A stretch of 64,000 bases of DNA from Apophysomyces variabilis (taxonomy: Eukaryota > Mucoromycota > Mucoromycetes > Mucorales > Mucoraceae), in the NCBI GenBank assembly GCA_002749535.1, contig MZZL01000379.1, positions 186,001 to 250,000 of the forward strand, given 5' to 3'. Below, piece after piece: positions 1 through 11,293 of the stretch. The position numbers and the translations under genes were made by a program. The number at the start of each line of letters is the position of its first letter. The stretch's first letter is position 1. Under the pieces are notes generated by a model, which saw nothing but the letters and a program-made list of their open reading frames with translations, made no database searches and had not been told where the DNA came from.

Positions 1-378
1 TAGCATCGATATCAAGATGAAAGATAACAAGCGCTACAAAAAGACAATTGCATTATTCCATGCAAGTGTTTTAAGCTAGTGGTAAAATTGAGAAAAAGAG
101 CATTAATTGTTCTATAGACTATCGATCCTGAGCACTCCAAGTTCACTGTTCTCTCGACCAAGATTGAGTTGAACATGAAAAAAACAAGTGGTGTTTCATG
201 GGCAGCATTGGAACCAACATCAGAGGTGAAGACCTGGACCACCTTTGGAGTAACAGGCACTGGTGGCACTGTTGGATCGAGAGAGGTACAGATATTTCGA
301 TCTAATTCGGTGATGATTCTAATGACTCTCTAGATGCATTACAACCCTGACTCACCGCTCCATCTCTCAAATAACTAA
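1..378 (+). CDS. CHORD/CS-domain protein (Rar1/CHORDC1-like), 3' end only
   Basis: This is the C-terminal end of a gene that starts before the window. The visible protein contains the p23-like CS domain, with the stretch IDPEHSKFTVLSTKIELNMK followed by SWAALEP. That is the typical end of the CS domain in CHORD-containing cochaperones of HSP90 (plant RAR1, animal CHORDC1); the related Sgt1 CS domain is a less likely match. Three exon pieces can be read: 1-67, 118-285 and 334-378. They are separated by introns of 50 and 48 nt, and the stop is TAA at 376-378. The last intron begins GTACAG and ends TAG and keeps the frame. The donor of the first intron (about 68) is weak and could be off by a few bases. 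The CHORD zinc-binding repeats themselves lie outside the window, so the family call rests on the CS domain alone. Confidence 0.68.
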
Positions 379-1391
379 GTATAGAATAGCTGATAGGTAG
401 AATAAAAAAAATTGAATAAGGAACAATAAAAGGGGAACGTTGTAGACAGGATCGTAAAAAAGGCTTCTGTTAAAGATCTTCTTGGCGGAGGTTAATTCAT
501 AGTGTGAGAGTTTGACTGGACTCATTTCAGGAACCTGTCTCACGGCTTCTAGACGCCATATCACCGCACAAATTAAACATAAAAAGCTGTAATTCCATTC
601 ATTGCAAAGCTTGTGCTTCATCAGCGCAAATCGTCCTTGAAAGCGCTTAAATTTAGCCCAATGTTATAAAATGAGTATGGCAGCAGTCTTCCTATAGAAT
701 GGATGAGAAAAAGAAGGGTGTGTTATTCACAAGATGCCCAGCAAAGGAACTATATTTGGCGTATAGCAAAAAGTTAATACTTAATTACATATACTCAGAA
801 CGGAAAACGAAACAGAAGAGGATTTGGGCCTGCTTTATATCAACTGGCGAGGCAGAACGTATCCCATGCATCCCAAAGAAAAAGCATTTTTATTGCTCTT
901 ACACTTCCCTATGTATCTGAAGGCTATATGGGAAAACGAAGAAACAAGAAGGCATTTACGTGGCAAAACTAGAGGCACAATTGTGTATGTCGTGGTACGT
1001 AAAGCACATACCAAAGTTCAAACATATGCTTGGCTGAACACGTAAAACGCCACATCAATGCATGCACTTGCTTGCGTAGTCTCGATCTCCTAAAGCTCGT
1101 CGATCCAGCAATATCCCTTCCAAAAATGCCGGCTAACCTAAGATTATAATTGTTGCTTGAGTTGTAGAACTCTTCTCATACTTGCACTTTAGCTTCTACT
1201 GATTTGATCACCTGGCCATGAATAAACCCTCTTTTTGACACTTTTCTGAAAAAGGAAATCTGTGCGTGACTCTTTTGGAGTGACAAAGGAAGCAAGGTGC
1301 CACTGTTCCGCATTTAACACTCTCGTCGTGTTTTCCGTGCGAGGATAGCTTATCGGACAACACGTTGCACGACATTGCATACTTATCTGCC
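379..1391. other. intergenic, no supported gene
   Basis: About 1 kb between the CHORD/CS gene and the arrestin gene. Only short overlapping open frames without recognisable protein character occur. It presumably holds the terminator of the first gene and the promoter of the arrestin. I see no repeat or RNA gene. Confidence 0.5.
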
Positions 1392-3585
1392 ATGAAGTCG
1401 CAAGCGAAAGGTTACAAATCAATCGACATTCGCTTAGATGAAGAAAAGTTTTACTTTCCTGGAGAGACTATTAGAGGTATAACTTATTAGGTAACCTTGA
1501 AGCACTCTCACACATCCTTTAGGCGCGGTTGTTCTACATCCAAAAAGCCCAACGAAAACAAACCACATCCGAATGAAGTTTGTTGGCGAAGTGTTTCTTT
1601 CAATTAGAGACAAGGAATCAATACATCTGTTTCAAAAAGCTTTGACCATTCCGGTAACTGGCACCGATTCGTCGAAATCACGCGTATTGGACGCAAAACC
1701 CCACAAGTTCGCATTCGAATTCATAGTACCTGATCTTCTGCAATTGCCAAGTTGTATGGAGGTAAAGAACAATTGTTTTACACGATGGTTATTAACAGAA
1801 GTCTCCTCAAAACGAATTTAACAAAGCTGGACAAAAAGAAAGCTTGGATACGATATACCCTTACTGCCATCCATGGGCGGCCAATGGTTCCAGAAACTTT
1901 ATGTGCTAAAGCAGAGTATAATGTGCCGATTCTGGAATTTATTGATGTTACATCGCCGAGATACTCTGCATATCAAGAGAAAACGGCCGAGATGTCGCTT
2001 CCAAAAGCCAAGCCTGACCAACACTGCCAAATCAGAGTTTCTATCCCACGACTCGGCTTTACTCGAGGTAAATTAGCTCCATTGCATAAAGGACGTCCAG
2101 TCTTGTTTAACAGCATTATCAGGCGAAATCATCCCTGTCAATCTTGTTTTAACCCATTACCAAGAGTTTCAAAGTAAACAAGCGATAAAGGTGGATCTGT
2201 TGAGAGTTGTAGAGATTCGAACAGCAAAGTACGTTGCGATCCTGAGAATAAATTTCCAGTCTGATTAGCTTTCTAGGAGCACTGTCGTCAAAGAACAAGT
2301 TCTAAGATCTATCAAGCATGACTTACATATAGTGGGCCCTTACAATTTCTCTCACTCGAACGTGAGCCAGCTTCTCATCCCTACATCAACACCGCCGACA
2401 ATTAGCTATAAAGGTCAGATGCTTCGTGTTCATTACAAAGTGAATGTTCATTTAAATATGAGCACAAAAAAGAAGCCAAAGCCGGAGGAATTGTGTGACA
2501 TAGAGGTGCCTATAGTGATAGGAACGTGGCCGCGTGCTGATGTACCCATTGACGATGATGATGATGAACTTGATGGCAGTATGGGTGAATTGATGCTCGG
2601 CGAAGATACAGAGGATGATGTTTCTGATAAGGATTTTTTCACGGACGGCAGCAAAACGCCTGAACTATTGAAACAGCGATTACCGTCCAATAGAAGCAGT
2701 ATTGGATTTGCATCGACAGGTCCGCATGGTGTAGTTGATCGTTCTAGCTCAATTACGTCGCATTCGTCCAATATTTCTGGAAATTCTGAGTCATCGTGGA
2801 TATCAGGTCTCTCGAGCGATCATGCATCGAGAATTACATCTTCCACCACAATTTCATCCGGCTCCGATCAAAGTTCGATACGTCCTCCTTATGCACGCAA
2901 TAGTTTATCAGCTGGAACACAATTAAGTGAAACTTATCTAAATCGATCTAACTCTACCCCAGATTTACTCACCTTTCTCCCAACCAACCAATTATCTGGA
3001 TCAACCGCATCATTTAAGCCTCCTTTACCCCCTCGAAAACAACCAGATACGTCATTATCGAGCAGCACGAAACGTTCTTCCTGCTATGATAACGGCGTTC
3101 ACAGCAACTTTTCTTCGCAGAGTGGATTCTCTACACATCAACATTCAAAAGCTAATCTCCCGCCAGTGGCCTTCACTGCTTTGGCGGATTTGTCTCCACA
3201 AAAATACCAGCACGTCCGCGTTAAATCAGACGATTACCGATTCGGCTTTCCTTCATTAGCGAGACAGTCAGCTGTTGTAAATAATGTTCCTGTACATATT
3301 CTTAAACCTATTCCGAGTGTATCAACGTCGCATTCCTCTAGTACCTCTTCTCGCCATGCTGCCGAGCCAGATATCGGGGCATCACAGCAACCTACAGGAT
3401 CACTTTTTCAGACCTACAGTCATTTGTCTGAGACGGAAAGCAAAACTGAAGCGGAGGCAGTCGATGGGAGTGGAAGTGATGTAGATTCGGACGATTCGGA
3501 AGATGAAACAGATTTATTGCATGTGCTTGCCAAAAAGAAGAAGGAACAGGAAAGATACATGCGGCGAAAACAACAAATGGTTTAA
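1392..3585 (+). CDS. alpha-arrestin (ARRDC/ART-type) trafficking adaptor
   Basis: Predicted 659-aa arrestin-fold protein from five exons: 1392-1476, 1523-1761, 1827-2067, 2123-2228 and 2277-3585. All junctions are GT...AG and phase-consistent. The arrestin N domain begins at the start (SIDIRLDEEKFYFPGETIRG) and reaches AWIRYTLTA, the usual end of that half-domain. The C domain follows (GEIIPVNLVLTHYQ, later GPYNFSHSN). After about residue 310 the protein is acidic, then a long Ser-rich low-complexity tail with a poly-proline SH3-type stretch (PPLPPRK) and an RPPY sequence that only approximates the PPxY motif bound by Rsp5/Nedd4 ubiquitin ligases. Fungal alpha-arrestins recruit such ligases to plasma-membrane transporters; that role here is inferred. 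The start ATG was chosen because it opens directly into the first beta strand. The tail probably is phosphorylated and carries no known fold. Confidence 0.85.
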
Positions 3586-3813
3586 CCTATCCAGAACGAA
3601 GATTACGTTATAATTACCTTAATGCTTATTTACATTGTAACTGTTTTGATTAATGCCACTCTTGTTTCTAATGCTATATTGCTAATCTAATGGTTATTGT
3701 ATTGTTCAATCATCTAACGGAGTTTGCACGAACAGCCGGTTAAAAGATTTTAATGGTAGTTTTTATACAGAATCAGATTTCTCTGTCTCTCTCGCACACA
3801 ATTTCGGATCATA

Positions 3814-5948
3814 ATGGAGACATTGCAAGACATTTTTCAGCGATCGGGATCGAAAGAAATAGATTATGTCCAATATTCAGTCTACCTTCCGCCTAAAGCT
3901 ACTAACGACGAAACGATCAAAATGTTGGAGGAATCATGCGTCTTGATCAGTTCGCATTTGCAGTTCCTTGTCAGCGAATATTTATGGCAAAAAGACAAAT
4001 TCAACCTCTCGATTGCATATGATAATAAAAAAGGCAAGCAGTCTTCTATGAGCAGCTTGCATATGGCTGACGTTTCTTTTCTTGCAGACCCACACTACCC
4101 TTTTCTTCATGGCTTGACGCGTTTCGGCGATTGTGTCAATGACGAATGGTTTATCATATACCTATTGTTTGAAATATCAAAGCAAATACCAGAAGCGGTC
4201 ATCGCTGTGTCGGATACTGACGGTGACGTGCTATTGATTGAAGCCGCTTTGGAATTACCATCATGGTTAGATCCTTCCAACAGTCAGAATCGTGTGTACA
4301 TTTATGACGGCAAGATCTACATCATACCGCTTCCGACAAGCCCGGCAGATATCATGCAGATACCTAGTGCAGGCAAATTAAACCGGGAGAAAGCTATTGA
4401 GCTCGTCAGGAAACGCCCTGATATGGTAGCTGATATTAATGTCCAAAATGCCATCAACGAAAAGCTCTGCGGGTATCCTGCTGCAGCCAGATCGGAACGT
4501 CATAATGCAAAATGCATCATCCCGAAACGTGCTGCGTTTGTTCTATTAAAAGAGCCTCAATTGCTTCCCCTTGCTGTCGAAGCCTTTTACTTGCGAGATC
4601 CAATATCGCTTAAAGCATGTGCAACAATGAAACAATTTTCTCCTGCAAACAACAACGTAGTATCGACCACAGTGCAATTTACGAAAACCACCTATGCACA
4701 GACCGTGAGTCAGAAATTCTATCCCCCCAAGCCATTTAACTTACCGCCGGCATCGAGAAAAAAGGAATATCAAGCTGCAGAACTTGGTATGAAACTTGCG
4801 TGCGGTATGGAAATGTTATACGCGGATGATCGTCTACAACAGGAAGAGGAAGAAGGTGCTGAAGATGTCAGCACTTATCGATTTAAGCAGGACCCTAAAT
4901 GGAAACAGTTTATTGTCAACGTGACACGACTAGGTTACTTCCGAGGTGAAAAGGAAGGATCTCGACTGTATAAGCAATTGGAATCGAAAGCGAAAGAGCA
5001 GTATCTGTTACAACGTAGAAAGCACCTGCATGTGCAGGCAGAAGACATGGACATGGATGATGAGAACCTTTTCGCGCGAAGTTCATCCATTGGTATGAGT
5101 GCAAGGAAGAAGATGGATATGATTCTGGCAGAATACTCAGAAGAAAGACTCCATGAATTATTAAATAAAAATCAAATCCACGAGGATAGCGATGAATGGA
5201 TGCAGGTGGATGCACAGCAATTAGAAGAAATACTGGCAAAACGCATGGGTCGTATGCAAGACGATGTAGTAGCTGAAATGGAAAAAGAAATGAACGAAGA
5301 AGAGCAAACTTCTGTGGATTTAGAGAAAATCGTATCGAATTTTGAGCACTTTGTTGAAAGGAGTCAAAGCGGGATTGAAGGCGTGGAATTTCCCAGGTAA
5401 GGACAAACATATTTTCTGTCAAGAATCAGGATGGATTGAGTTTTCTTCAGGAATACCATGGATGAAAGCGACTATGAAGATGGCGAAGAGGATGACGAGG
5501 GATTAGAAGATGAGGATGAAGCGATCAAATTTGATATGGAGCGCTTTATGGACATACTAAACAGCACGCTAGGTAAGTATTTGTGCAACTTTATGATAGT
5601 TTATCTGATATTGAACCAGCTATCCCTGAAACGCGAGTGACTGATAAGTCATTCTCAGTAAAGGAGAAGGTGTCAGAAGAGGAAGACAAGCTGTCCGATC
5701 TTATGCAGCGAATGGACCATGAAGTCTATGGCCACAAGAAGATTGGTAGTTCCTTTGCTAAAATTACCGAGAATGAAGAGGAAGAGGATGAAAATGCACC
5801 AGTAGACGTCCAGCTGAATTTAGTCAGAAATGTGCTAGAAAGCTTCAAGAGTCAACAAGGTCTCCCAGGTCCCGCCGGAAATATATTGGGCCAATTCGGT
5901 GTTACTTTACCAACAGATAGTGAAGACCAAGATACAAATGGGGCATAA
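3814..5948 (+). CDS. Ecdysoneless/SGT1 (ECD) family protein
   Basis: Predicted 677-aa protein from three exons: 3814-5396, 5451-5572 and 5620-5948. The ECD family signature is clear near residues 105-185: DEWFIIYLLFEISKQIP, then DGDVLLIEAALELPSWL, then NRVYIYDGKIYIIPL. The animal homologues (Drosophila Ecdysoneless, human ECD, 644 aa) act in cell-cycle progression and pre-mRNA splicing through PRPF8. The fission yeast relative is also nuclear. The length fits the family. The C-terminal third is very acidic (runs of Asp/Glu in exon 2, DESDYEDGEEDDEG), as in other members. The short middle exon consists almost wholly of acidic codons. It lies 228 nt downstream of the arrestin gene on the same strand with no sign of shared regulation. 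This SGT1 is unrelated to the HSP90 cochaperone Sgt1. Confidence 0.9.
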
Positions 5949-7715
5949 AAGCACTCTTAAACTTTTCATGTACATAAGCGAAATGTATAATGATTTGATC
6001 ATGACAGGTTAGTCCTTGTAAAACCCATCTTTATGTAAAAGTGACTAAGGGGTTTAAGGATGCGGAGTATGACAGGAAATGTCTGCTCATGAAAACATTA
6101 TGAAATGCTGAGAAAGAGTGATTTGTGAAATATTGCTATAGAGCCGTCTATTATCAAAAACACTTCCAACACTAACTACAGTCAATGGTATAACGCCTTT
6201 AATTGCTGTACAGTACATAACGAATCTCTCTATAAGTGCTTTGCAGGGTTACTCAATCATCGTAAACACGATCACACACCTTGATGAAGATAACTAGACG
6301 GACTTGCCAGCACCATGCAAGATCGCCAGGGTGCATAATACAAGTTCCTAGAGATAGATTGTATCGATTACAACGAGTTGCTCAATTTCCACAGGCGCGA
6401 GATCAGCACCAGTGAAGAAAACATGCAGCTCACAAGAAAATCATCAAACTGGCGGCCGTTTTCTGTTATTGAATTAGCTAGGACTACTTTCTCCTTATGT
6501 GGATTACTGCTGATGGTCTTTTGCTATAATTTCTTACAACTTGGAAATTACTATGTCAATGATTTCTCGTGATTCCATGAGGAGAACATTTTTGTGAATA
6601 CTCCGCATCTTTGACCCCCTTTTACTCCTTTTTGCGGATAGAATTGGTTTTAGTAGGTATAGTCCGTTTTGCCATAGACTGTAACCGGCTTCTGATACAA
6701 ATATGAAAAGAAAAATAGATAGTAAAATTTAGGCTCATCTTCATGCAGCATTTAGACTGTTCCAAACATATGCTATGGATAAAGTAACCTTAAATCTGAG
6801 ATGAATATTTGCTAGCTGGATTTCACCAGTTTCTTCGGCCCCCTTTTACATCTTAGACTTTCTTCTTTTTTTCTTCGTGTACTACATTAGGTCCAACTCG
6901 TTCACGGTGAAGAGATGATCAAAAAGAAAGTCAGAATCGAGCTGCCATTTTAATACGGACTAAAGTTTCTCTGTGTCCCTATCTTTTCATGAACGTTATT
7001 TGAACTTTTTCGTAACCGTGGGGTTTGTGTCACTAGAGAAACGACGTCTGTATCCAACTGCAAATTAGATTTTCTCCACATAAACTAGTTCTCCCAAACC
7101 AGACTATACAGAGATGATCCCTAACATCCTAGCAATCCCGGAAGGAAAGATGTACAACAGTGATAAAATGACGAAAATCTTTGTGGATGTTTGTTTGTTT
7201 CGTCTAATGATGTGAAGTGAGCCGTACTTGAGATATATATGACTCATTCAGCACCTGATTTTCTTGGATTGGGCAAAAGATAACTCTCTATACATATAAG
7301 GTTCATCAAAATAGCTTATGTTATGTTCATCAGGAAAACATGTAATGGGCCATGTGCCTAATCCTATCTTAGAAGACAAGGCAATGTTCATTAAGTGACA
7401 ACATCTTAAAAGTCTCCTCTTTCAAATACCTTCCTAAATTGATTTTGGCGATCTTTTTCTCACCGAGCCAATATATAAAAATGCTGAGGTTATTCGTCGA
7501 TCCTACTGCTAGACATACATTGCTCCTTTATCCTTTTTTCGGTATACATACATCCGTCCACCTCTTTTTATATTCTTTTCCATTTCGATTCAGCATCGGC
7601 TGAGATCTAACACCCCTCTTCCACTCTTTTTACACTCGTTTACGAACCACATCGTTTCACATAACTTAAGCTGTATTTGCTGTTGAGTAGCAACCATACC
7701 CATTCCTTTGTCGAT
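5949..7715. other. intergenic, promoter region of the secreted barrel gene
   Basis: About 1.8 kb without a convincing gene. A 64-codon open frame at 6378-6572 has a hydrophobic patch, but its context and composition give no support. The last 250 nt are pyrimidine-rich and contain a TATA-like box, as expected for the promoter and leader of the next gene. Confidence 0.5.
7471..7480 (+). promoter_or_regulatory. TATA-like box upstream of the DPBB gene
   Basis: The sequence ATATATAAAA lies about 240 nt before the ATG at 7716 and is followed by a pyrimidine-rich leader (ccttttttc, cctctttttatattc). It is a plausible core promoter of the small secreted protein gene. The call rests on sequence and position only. 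Confidence 0.4.
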
Positions 7716-8417
7716 ATGATGCGTTCTGTATATTCTCTATTATGGATTTTCTTTTTCTTTGCCGTTTGCACCTCGCTTGGTCATTCTTCTTCCGTTGTCA
7801 TGAAACGTGGAACAGCCAAATTGATCAGTGACCTTAAGAAAGGAGCTGAGAAGGCTTTAGACGGCGTTACCAAAGGTCGTGGTACATGGTACGTTTGAGC
7901 CAGCTTTTTTTTCTTTCGCTCTTTTTGGATCCTCACCACTCTTGACCAGGTACCATGGTCAAGATTTGAAGCAAGCAGCATGCTATGGTCGTAATGGCCT
8001 TCGTTCCTACGATGCATCAGCACATGATATGATCGGTGCTATGGTAAGTAATTGAATTGGTCCGTCCGAGTGCTCTCAAGACTCATTTTTTAAATTTAGG
8101 CAATGGATGACTTCGAAGAGTGCTATCAATGTGTGAAGATTGTCAACAATGCTCATCCAGAGCTTTCTGTAGTCGTAAAAATTATCGACAAATGTGCTGC
8201 ATGCGAGAAAGGTAAAAAGAAACAGTTTATATCACACGAAATCAAATTTTTCTCAACGAGCATCCTAGGCAAACACATCGATCTCACGCCTCGTGCTTTC
8301 CAGAAGCTTGCTCCGCAAGCGGACTTGGATCTCGGCGTGCTTAACATCAGATGGCATAAAGTCCCTTGCCAGCATTCGCATCTCTACCCTGGAGGACCAA
8401 GACCAGACAGACATTAG
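7716..8417 (+). CDS. secreted double-psi beta-barrel (RlpA/expansin-like) protein
   Basis: Predicted 175-aa secreted protein from four exons: 7716-7888, 7950-8043, 8100-8211 and 8269-8417. A signal peptide is obvious (MMRSVYSLLWIFFFFAVCTS). After a short Lys-rich spacer the barrel begins with GRGTWYHGQDLKQAACYG and continues with ECYQCVKIVN, VVVKIIDKCAAC and the ending HIDLTPRAFQKLA...GVLNIRWHKVPC. That order (G-x-G-T-W-Y, then C-x2-C, the V-x-D-x-C strand, the H-x-D-L-x-x-x-A-F stretch) is the DPBB fold of RlpA-like, expansin and barwin proteins. No separate carbohydrate-binding module is present, so wall loosening or a host/soil interaction role is only inference. The intron at 8212-8268 is 57 nt, a multiple of three with no stop, so retaining it would still give a readable, Lys/Phe-rich insert. 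Confidence 0.85.
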
Positions 8418-8889
8418 AACATGAGCGACCATAGTGGCTGTTCTCTGGATACATTTCGACCCCCCCTTTCTTATTTTCCCTGAATTTTCTTTTTTTGCCA
8501 AAGTAGAAATGTAACAAAAACCCAAATACACGATCAATGCGCACTTTCCGTTTCTGTGGACGCGCGATCCAAGCATAGCTGGCTAGCTCTTCCGTTAATG
8601 TGCGTTTTGTTTTATGAACATCCGGGCATAGATGTTTCCTTGCGAAACATGGACGCATGAATTCATCTGCCAAGGCAGATTTAAGCCACCGGCACCCTTA
8701 GGAAACATGATTTTCCACAAGCACTTTTTTTCTTTGTCAAGAGAGCCTTGATATCTTTTTTTTTCCTTTAATCGATTTCCGTGATATTGGAGCATATCTT
8801 CGAACATCTTCCCAGAATCTAGCTTATATACAAATCCAAGCGTTCGGCTGTTGATGGATTTATTGGCTCGAACAAAAAGGTATTGCTTT
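8418..8889. other. convergent 3' intergenic region
   Basis: The 3' flanks of the plus-strand barrel gene and the minus-strand ATP synthase subunit gene meet here. It is T-rich with poly-T runs (around 8485 and 8755) that probably belong to the two transcript ends. The minus-strand open frames across it have no protein character. Confidence 0.45.
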
Positions 8890-9183
8890 CTATTTCTTTT
8901 CTTCGGCCTCGGCTTCCTTCAGAAACTGGCGGATGAACTCTTCTTCGTCAGCAGAGCTAGCCTTGATGGGAGGAGTGGCGGGCTGAGGAGCCTTGGGTTT
9001 CATGCTGAATCCAATTCCGGCAGCAGCGTAGGCACTGATGAAACCGATGGCGATCTGATAACCTCATTGCGTTAGTTGCTGTACTCTCTCCTCTCCATGT
9101 AACCAAAACCAAAAGAAAAGAGAAAAACGACTTACGAGATGGTTAGGAATAGCCTTTCCGGCAATAACGTAATGTCCAGCCAT
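8890..9183 (-). CDS. ATP19: mitochondrial F1Fo ATP synthase subunit K (Atp19-like)
   Basis: A 70-aa protein from two exons on the minus strand, 9136-9183 and 8890-9054, joined across an 81-nt intron (donor GTAAG, acceptor TTATCAG). The first exon encodes MAGHYVIAGKAIPNHL, and the second begins IAIGFISAYAAAGIG, a single membrane helix, followed by a charged tail ending in EEFIRQFLKEAEAEEKK. This matches the fungal F-type ATP synthase subunit K family, whose members start M-x-x-x-Y-x-x-x-G-K-A-I and carry one transmembrane segment in the inner mitochondrial membrane. Yeast Atp19 is a 68-aa dimer-associated subunit. Its neighbour about 870 nt away is another small proton-pump subunit, probably by coincidence. 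Confidence 0.82.
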
Positions 9184-10050
9184 TGGTATGTGGTAACTTT
9201 AAAAAACGAGCTTCCCGTGTTTTTTCGGTTTGGCACCCATGGAGGCAAGCGGACTTCGAACAGATTCGATGACGTTTTTCTGTGACTGGACGAACTCTGT
9301 GCAGGCGGGGAATTTTTCATGAATGGGTGGAGTAGAACAATCTCTTTGCGGCAAAACGTGCTGCAAAGAATTTATCCACAAGCAATCGGTTCTTTTTGAC
9401 ATTTTCATACGATAATCCCATCATAACTTGTCCAGGGAGGGTGGTACGAGCCAATGGCTTCTTAGAACCTATAAAGAGTTTAAACGTTCAGTTTGTCCCT
9501 CGAGATTATCTTCGACCAAGGTACAGCAAATTTCTACCTACTATTATTATTTGAGGGACCACAACATTGAATCGGAAAATAAAGCGTTTTGCAAGTTAAT
9601 TTGGGCCACTGCAAGACTAACTTTTGTGCCAGCGAATGTAGTAACTTTTCATGGACGCAAAACTTATTTCAGAGTAGCGCGAAATGTAATTCAATAAGCA
9701 GTAAAGCATAGAGATCTTAAAGGTAATCCTTTGTGTTTGATTCAAAAGGGTTTTTGAGCACATAGAAACATGAATACAAGTTTTTATCGTTTGCTCTCAG
9801 CTAAGAGAGTTCGAACCTGGAGTTTCTCGACTTCGTTTGCTCTTGATATATAGATGTCTCAATCCGACGTGCTAACTGTCTTTGTCACATTTACTGTTTT
9901 GCTCGTAGTTTAGGCTTCAGTCGTCCGAGTGAACAAGAAGAATATGTACCTCTTACTGATGTGACTTGCAATATGCTGGAGCGCTGATATGGAGGTGCTG
10001 CTTGCCTCCGCTCTTCTTGCTGTCTACCAAAGGTCTACGGTTTTCCAGTC
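9184..10050. other. divergent intergenic region between two ATPase subunit genes
   Basis: This stretch holds the promoters of the minus-strand ATP synthase gene and the plus-strand V-ATPase gene. An 89-codon open frame at 9428-9697 has no ATG and no recognisable domain (a fragment LLRTYKEFKR vaguely recalls LYR proteins), so I do not call it a gene. Confidence 0.45.
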
Positions 10051-10417
10051 ATGTCCGGTTACAATATTATTTGGGCGTTTCTTGCCTCAGCCATTATCTC
10101 AGTCGCAGCATACTTGCTTACACCCAAAGGAAATAACCAAACGTAAGCAGTTCTGGCTTTGTGCATCAGATGCTGAGACTCATTTCTTTTTACCTTGACA
10201 GTGTGATTCGTACCTTAATCATCCTGTCCATTGCCTGTTGCTACCTCATGTAAGTTTTCTTCATTTTCTTCGTGGTTCTTCATACCTTGCCGGTTTTTTC
10301 TCCGGTCTCGTTAACTTTCTAATATTATTTCTTAGGTGGGCCATCACGTACCTTGCACAACTTCACCCTGTGATCTTCCCTGAACGCACCCACCTCCGAC
10401 CGCGAGTAGAGCATTAA
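10051..10417 (+). CDS. VMA9: V-type ATPase subunit e
   Basis: A 73-aa membrane protein from three exons: 10051-10142, 10202-10249 and 10336-10417. The reading is MSGYNIIWAFLASAIISV, then AYLLTPKGNNQTVIRTLII, then LSIACCYLMWAITYLAQLHP, then a short tail ending RTHLRPRVEH. Length, two membrane helices, the TPKGxNQ loop and the CCYLMWxITYLAQLHP second helix are those of the vacuolar H+-ATPase subunit e (yeast Vma9, 73 aa; animal ATP6V0E), part of the membrane Vo sector needed for assembly. Splice sites are canonical and both introns split codons (phase 2 in each case), so no single frame is longer than about 90 nt. Gene finders that look only at open frames would miss it. Confidence 0.92.
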
Positions 10418-11293
10418 ATCTGACGATAAATATTCCCATTTTTTTCGCCCTTTTGTAGAATATTTCTTGTCCTTGCGGCAAACGGTGTATTATTAAACAG
10501 AGGGCTCGATGAAACAATCACCGTCTCCTTGATTGAAACCCCGTTGCTCGTATGCTGGGAGGAGTAGACACGAATGAAAAGAAAAAGAGGCCGTGTGTCC
10601 TTTACAGAGCAGACAAGGGCAACAAGGAATATTATCGGGAAATGGGATAGAGCATCCCATTTTGGCTAATTTATTGCTGAGGATACGCTTCCACAGAAAG
10701 CGACTATGATGTTTTTGCATGTTCAGCAGCTCTTCTGTATTTCGGCCTTCCTAGCTATGTCTTTCTCCACTTTTTCTTTATGCCTTGTTCTTTCTAACAT
10801 TTGAGGTCGCTTTGTGGAGGATGTTTTGCAGAAACACAAGCGTTATGTCGACAAGATAGAGAAAGTTAGATCCGAAAATTATTCATTACGGTCAAGACAG
10901 TTATGAAAGCCGGTACGTGATATTAGTTAAAGTAAGAGAATCAGACAAGAAACACCGGTTACTACGTAAGATTTTACGCCAAATTCGTACTAAGCATGAA
11001 ATGCTGAACGAAACGATACGAACAACGCTAAGGCCAATTCACCAACATCCACGTTAAAACTGACAGAGCAGTAGAACTGTCATGAGGTCATTTTGCTCAA
11101 CACGGATTTTAGTATGGGAGTTGCGTTTCTCACCCGTTTGACAAAGCGGGTCTTATCTTCGGTAGTGAAGCACAAACAGATCAATCCAAGAGTCCTATTG
11201 TGGTGACTTCGTTTTGGTTAATAGCTGGGAGAACAAACATTTTCGAGTTATTGCCTTGACAATCAAAAGGCGGCATTTGTTTCCATATAACAT
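10418..11293. other. intergenic, nothing recognised
   Basis: About 0.9 kb downstream of the V-ATPase subunit gene. It presumably contains the terminator of that gene and the promoter of the acyltransferase. I see no RNA gene, repeat or protein-like frame. Confidence 0.45.

Noticed and set aside
367..1045. Several overlapping short frames (84, 73 and 73 codons)
   Set aside because: No family, no consistent splice partners and poor start context; typical AT-rich background.
4916..5422. 168-codon minus-strand frame
   Set aside because: It is antisense to the clearly coding ECD gene and has no domain.
8265..8807. Overlapping minus-strand frames up to 108 codons
   Set aside because: They run antisense to the barrel gene and through its poly-T 3' flank and have no protein character.
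9781..9860. GAGTTCGAACC resembling a tRNA T-loop
   Set aside because: No paired T-stem, acceptor stem or anticodon arm can be built around it on either strand.
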